The notes under the pieces are model-generated. The model saw only the letters and a program-made list of their open reading frames with translations, was not told where the DNA came from and did not search any database. Positions 63,627 to 64,000 of a DNA stretch of 64,000 nt are shown in pieces (the first letter of the stretch is position 1; the number at the start of each line of letters is the position of its first letter). The stretch comes from Kovacikia minuta CCNUW1 (GTDB lineage: Bacteria > Cyanobacteriota > Cyanobacteriia > Leptolyngbyales > Leptolyngbyaceae): the NCBI RefSeq assembly GCF_020091585.1, contig NZ_CP083582.1, positions 2,108,001-2,172,000 of the forward strand, read 5' to 3'. Position numbers and translations under genes: made by a program.

Positions 63627-64000
63627 TCAAGTCTCTAATTCAATTACGCCACCGCCTAAAAGGGCTTCACCCTGATACCAGACCGCTGCCTGACCAGGGG
63701 TGATGCTGGATTGGGGTTCATCAAACACGATCCGCACTCGCGCATTTTCTAGCGGAATGATGGTGGCAGGGACAGCGGTGGAACGGTAGCGAATTTGTAC
63801 CTCGGCTTTAATGGGAGAAGTGGGTGCGGGAATGGAAACCCAGTTGATCCGTTGAACGGTACATTCCGGGGCGAGAGTAGCGGCACGATCGCCCACAATC
63901 ACCCGATTATTTTTTGCATCCAATTCCACCACATACAGCGGCTCACGGTGGGCAATGCCTAATCCCTTGCGCTGACCGATCGTGTAGTGATGCACCCCAT
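63627..64000 (-). CDS. mnmA: tRNA-specific 2-thiouridylase MnmA, C-terminal part (partial)
   Basis: The frame is open to the end of the window, so the gene starts beyond it. The visible C-terminal 120 or so residues match MnmA. [13 protein letters not shown] starts the central domain, with Pro-Leu-Tyr-Val-Val-Glu-Leu-Asp and Asn-Arg-Val-Ile-Val-Gly after it. The beta-barrel end has Arg-Ile-Val-Phe-Asp-Glu-Pro-Gln and [10 protein letters not shown]. The enzyme puts sulfur on U34 of tRNA-Lys, -Glu and -Gln. The catalytic cysteines and PP-loop lie outside the window. Confidence 0.92.
   Translation of the reverse strand, partial: GVHHYTIGQRKGLGIAHREPLYVVELDAKNNRVIVGDRAATLAPECTVQRINWVSIPAPTSPIKAEVQIRYRSTAVPATIIPLENARVRIVFDEPQSSITPGQAAVWYQGEALLGGGVIELET

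Noticed and set aside
63426-63638. Plus-strand 70-residue frame before mnmA
   Set aside because: It overlaps mnmA antisense and lacks protein-like features.

Overview
The window is cyanobacterial chromosome, most likely from a filamentous, Leptolyngbya-like or related species. The evidence is a phycocyanin locus (cpcB, cpcA, cpcE), a carboxysome-free set of typical cyanobacterial genes (SLH-domain porin, SipA, DUF1823, a Nif11-type peptide, CHASE3/PAS kinases), very frequent GCGATCGC-type (HIP1) octamers, and many short heptanucleotide tandem repeats between genes. The genus is an inference. No rRNA, tRNA, CRISPR array, complete insertion sequence or prophage was seen.

Layout. 0-5.4 kb: end of a glycosyltransferase, an amidase, a major outer-membrane porin with a clear terminator, a small unknown gene and malate dehydrogenase. 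5.5-8.9 kb: a beta-propeller protein and a cyanobacterial protein of unknown function, bracketed by two inverted copies of a 106-bp MITE-like element. 8.9-15.2 kb (minus strand): a C-terminal processing-type protease, a glutathionyl-hydroquinone reductase-type GST, phosphoglucomutase, a small unknown protein and the TIGR02587/TIGR02588 membrane-protein pair. 15.8-17.5 kb: bioY, lspA, sipA. 17.8-28.3 kb: one giant mosaic surface-type protein, currently broken into five reading frames inside a near-identical 579-bp tandem repeat. 28.4-31.4 kb: pentapeptide membrane protein, GT2 and SixA phosphatase. 31.8-36.3 kb: three two-component genes. 36.4-45.1 kb: DHH phosphoesterase, HNH nuclease, cupin, ChaB-like protein, a receiver without its phospho-acceptor, a Ser/Thr kinase and an S9 peptidase. 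45.4-47.2 kb: Nif11 peptide, a MITE, small membrane proteins, an HTH protein. 47.4-51.7 kb: pigment region with a CpcS/CpeS-type lyase, an orphan phycobiliprotein homologue, cpcB, cpcA and cpcE. 51.9-64 kb: DUF1823, acylphosphatase, half-size TauE, a phosphatase, a frameshifted cellulose-synthase-like glycosyltransferase, prolyl oligopeptidase, C39-like protein, argS, a toxin-antitoxin pair and the C-terminal end of mnmA.

How the genes work together. The clearest functional group is light harvesting: phycocyanin subunits, the alpha-84 lyase subunit CpcE, a second lyase fold and an extra phycobiliprotein-like protein sit within about 4.3 kb, but the rod linkers and cpcF are not there. A second theme is the cell surface (porin, amidase, glycosyltransferases, two repeat-rich adhesin-like proteins sharing the same 50-residue WRN/WLMNG repeat). 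A third is signalling (three kinases or kinase-receivers, a stand-alone receiver, a degenerate receiver, SixA, SipA and a Ser/Thr kinase).

Quality caveat. At least eight single-base frameshifts split otherwise recognisable genes, several in homopolymers. In four single-event genes removing one base restores a length divisible by three. This points to uncorrected sequence errors at least as strongly as to gene decay, so the broken genes should be read as probably intact until the reads are checked.
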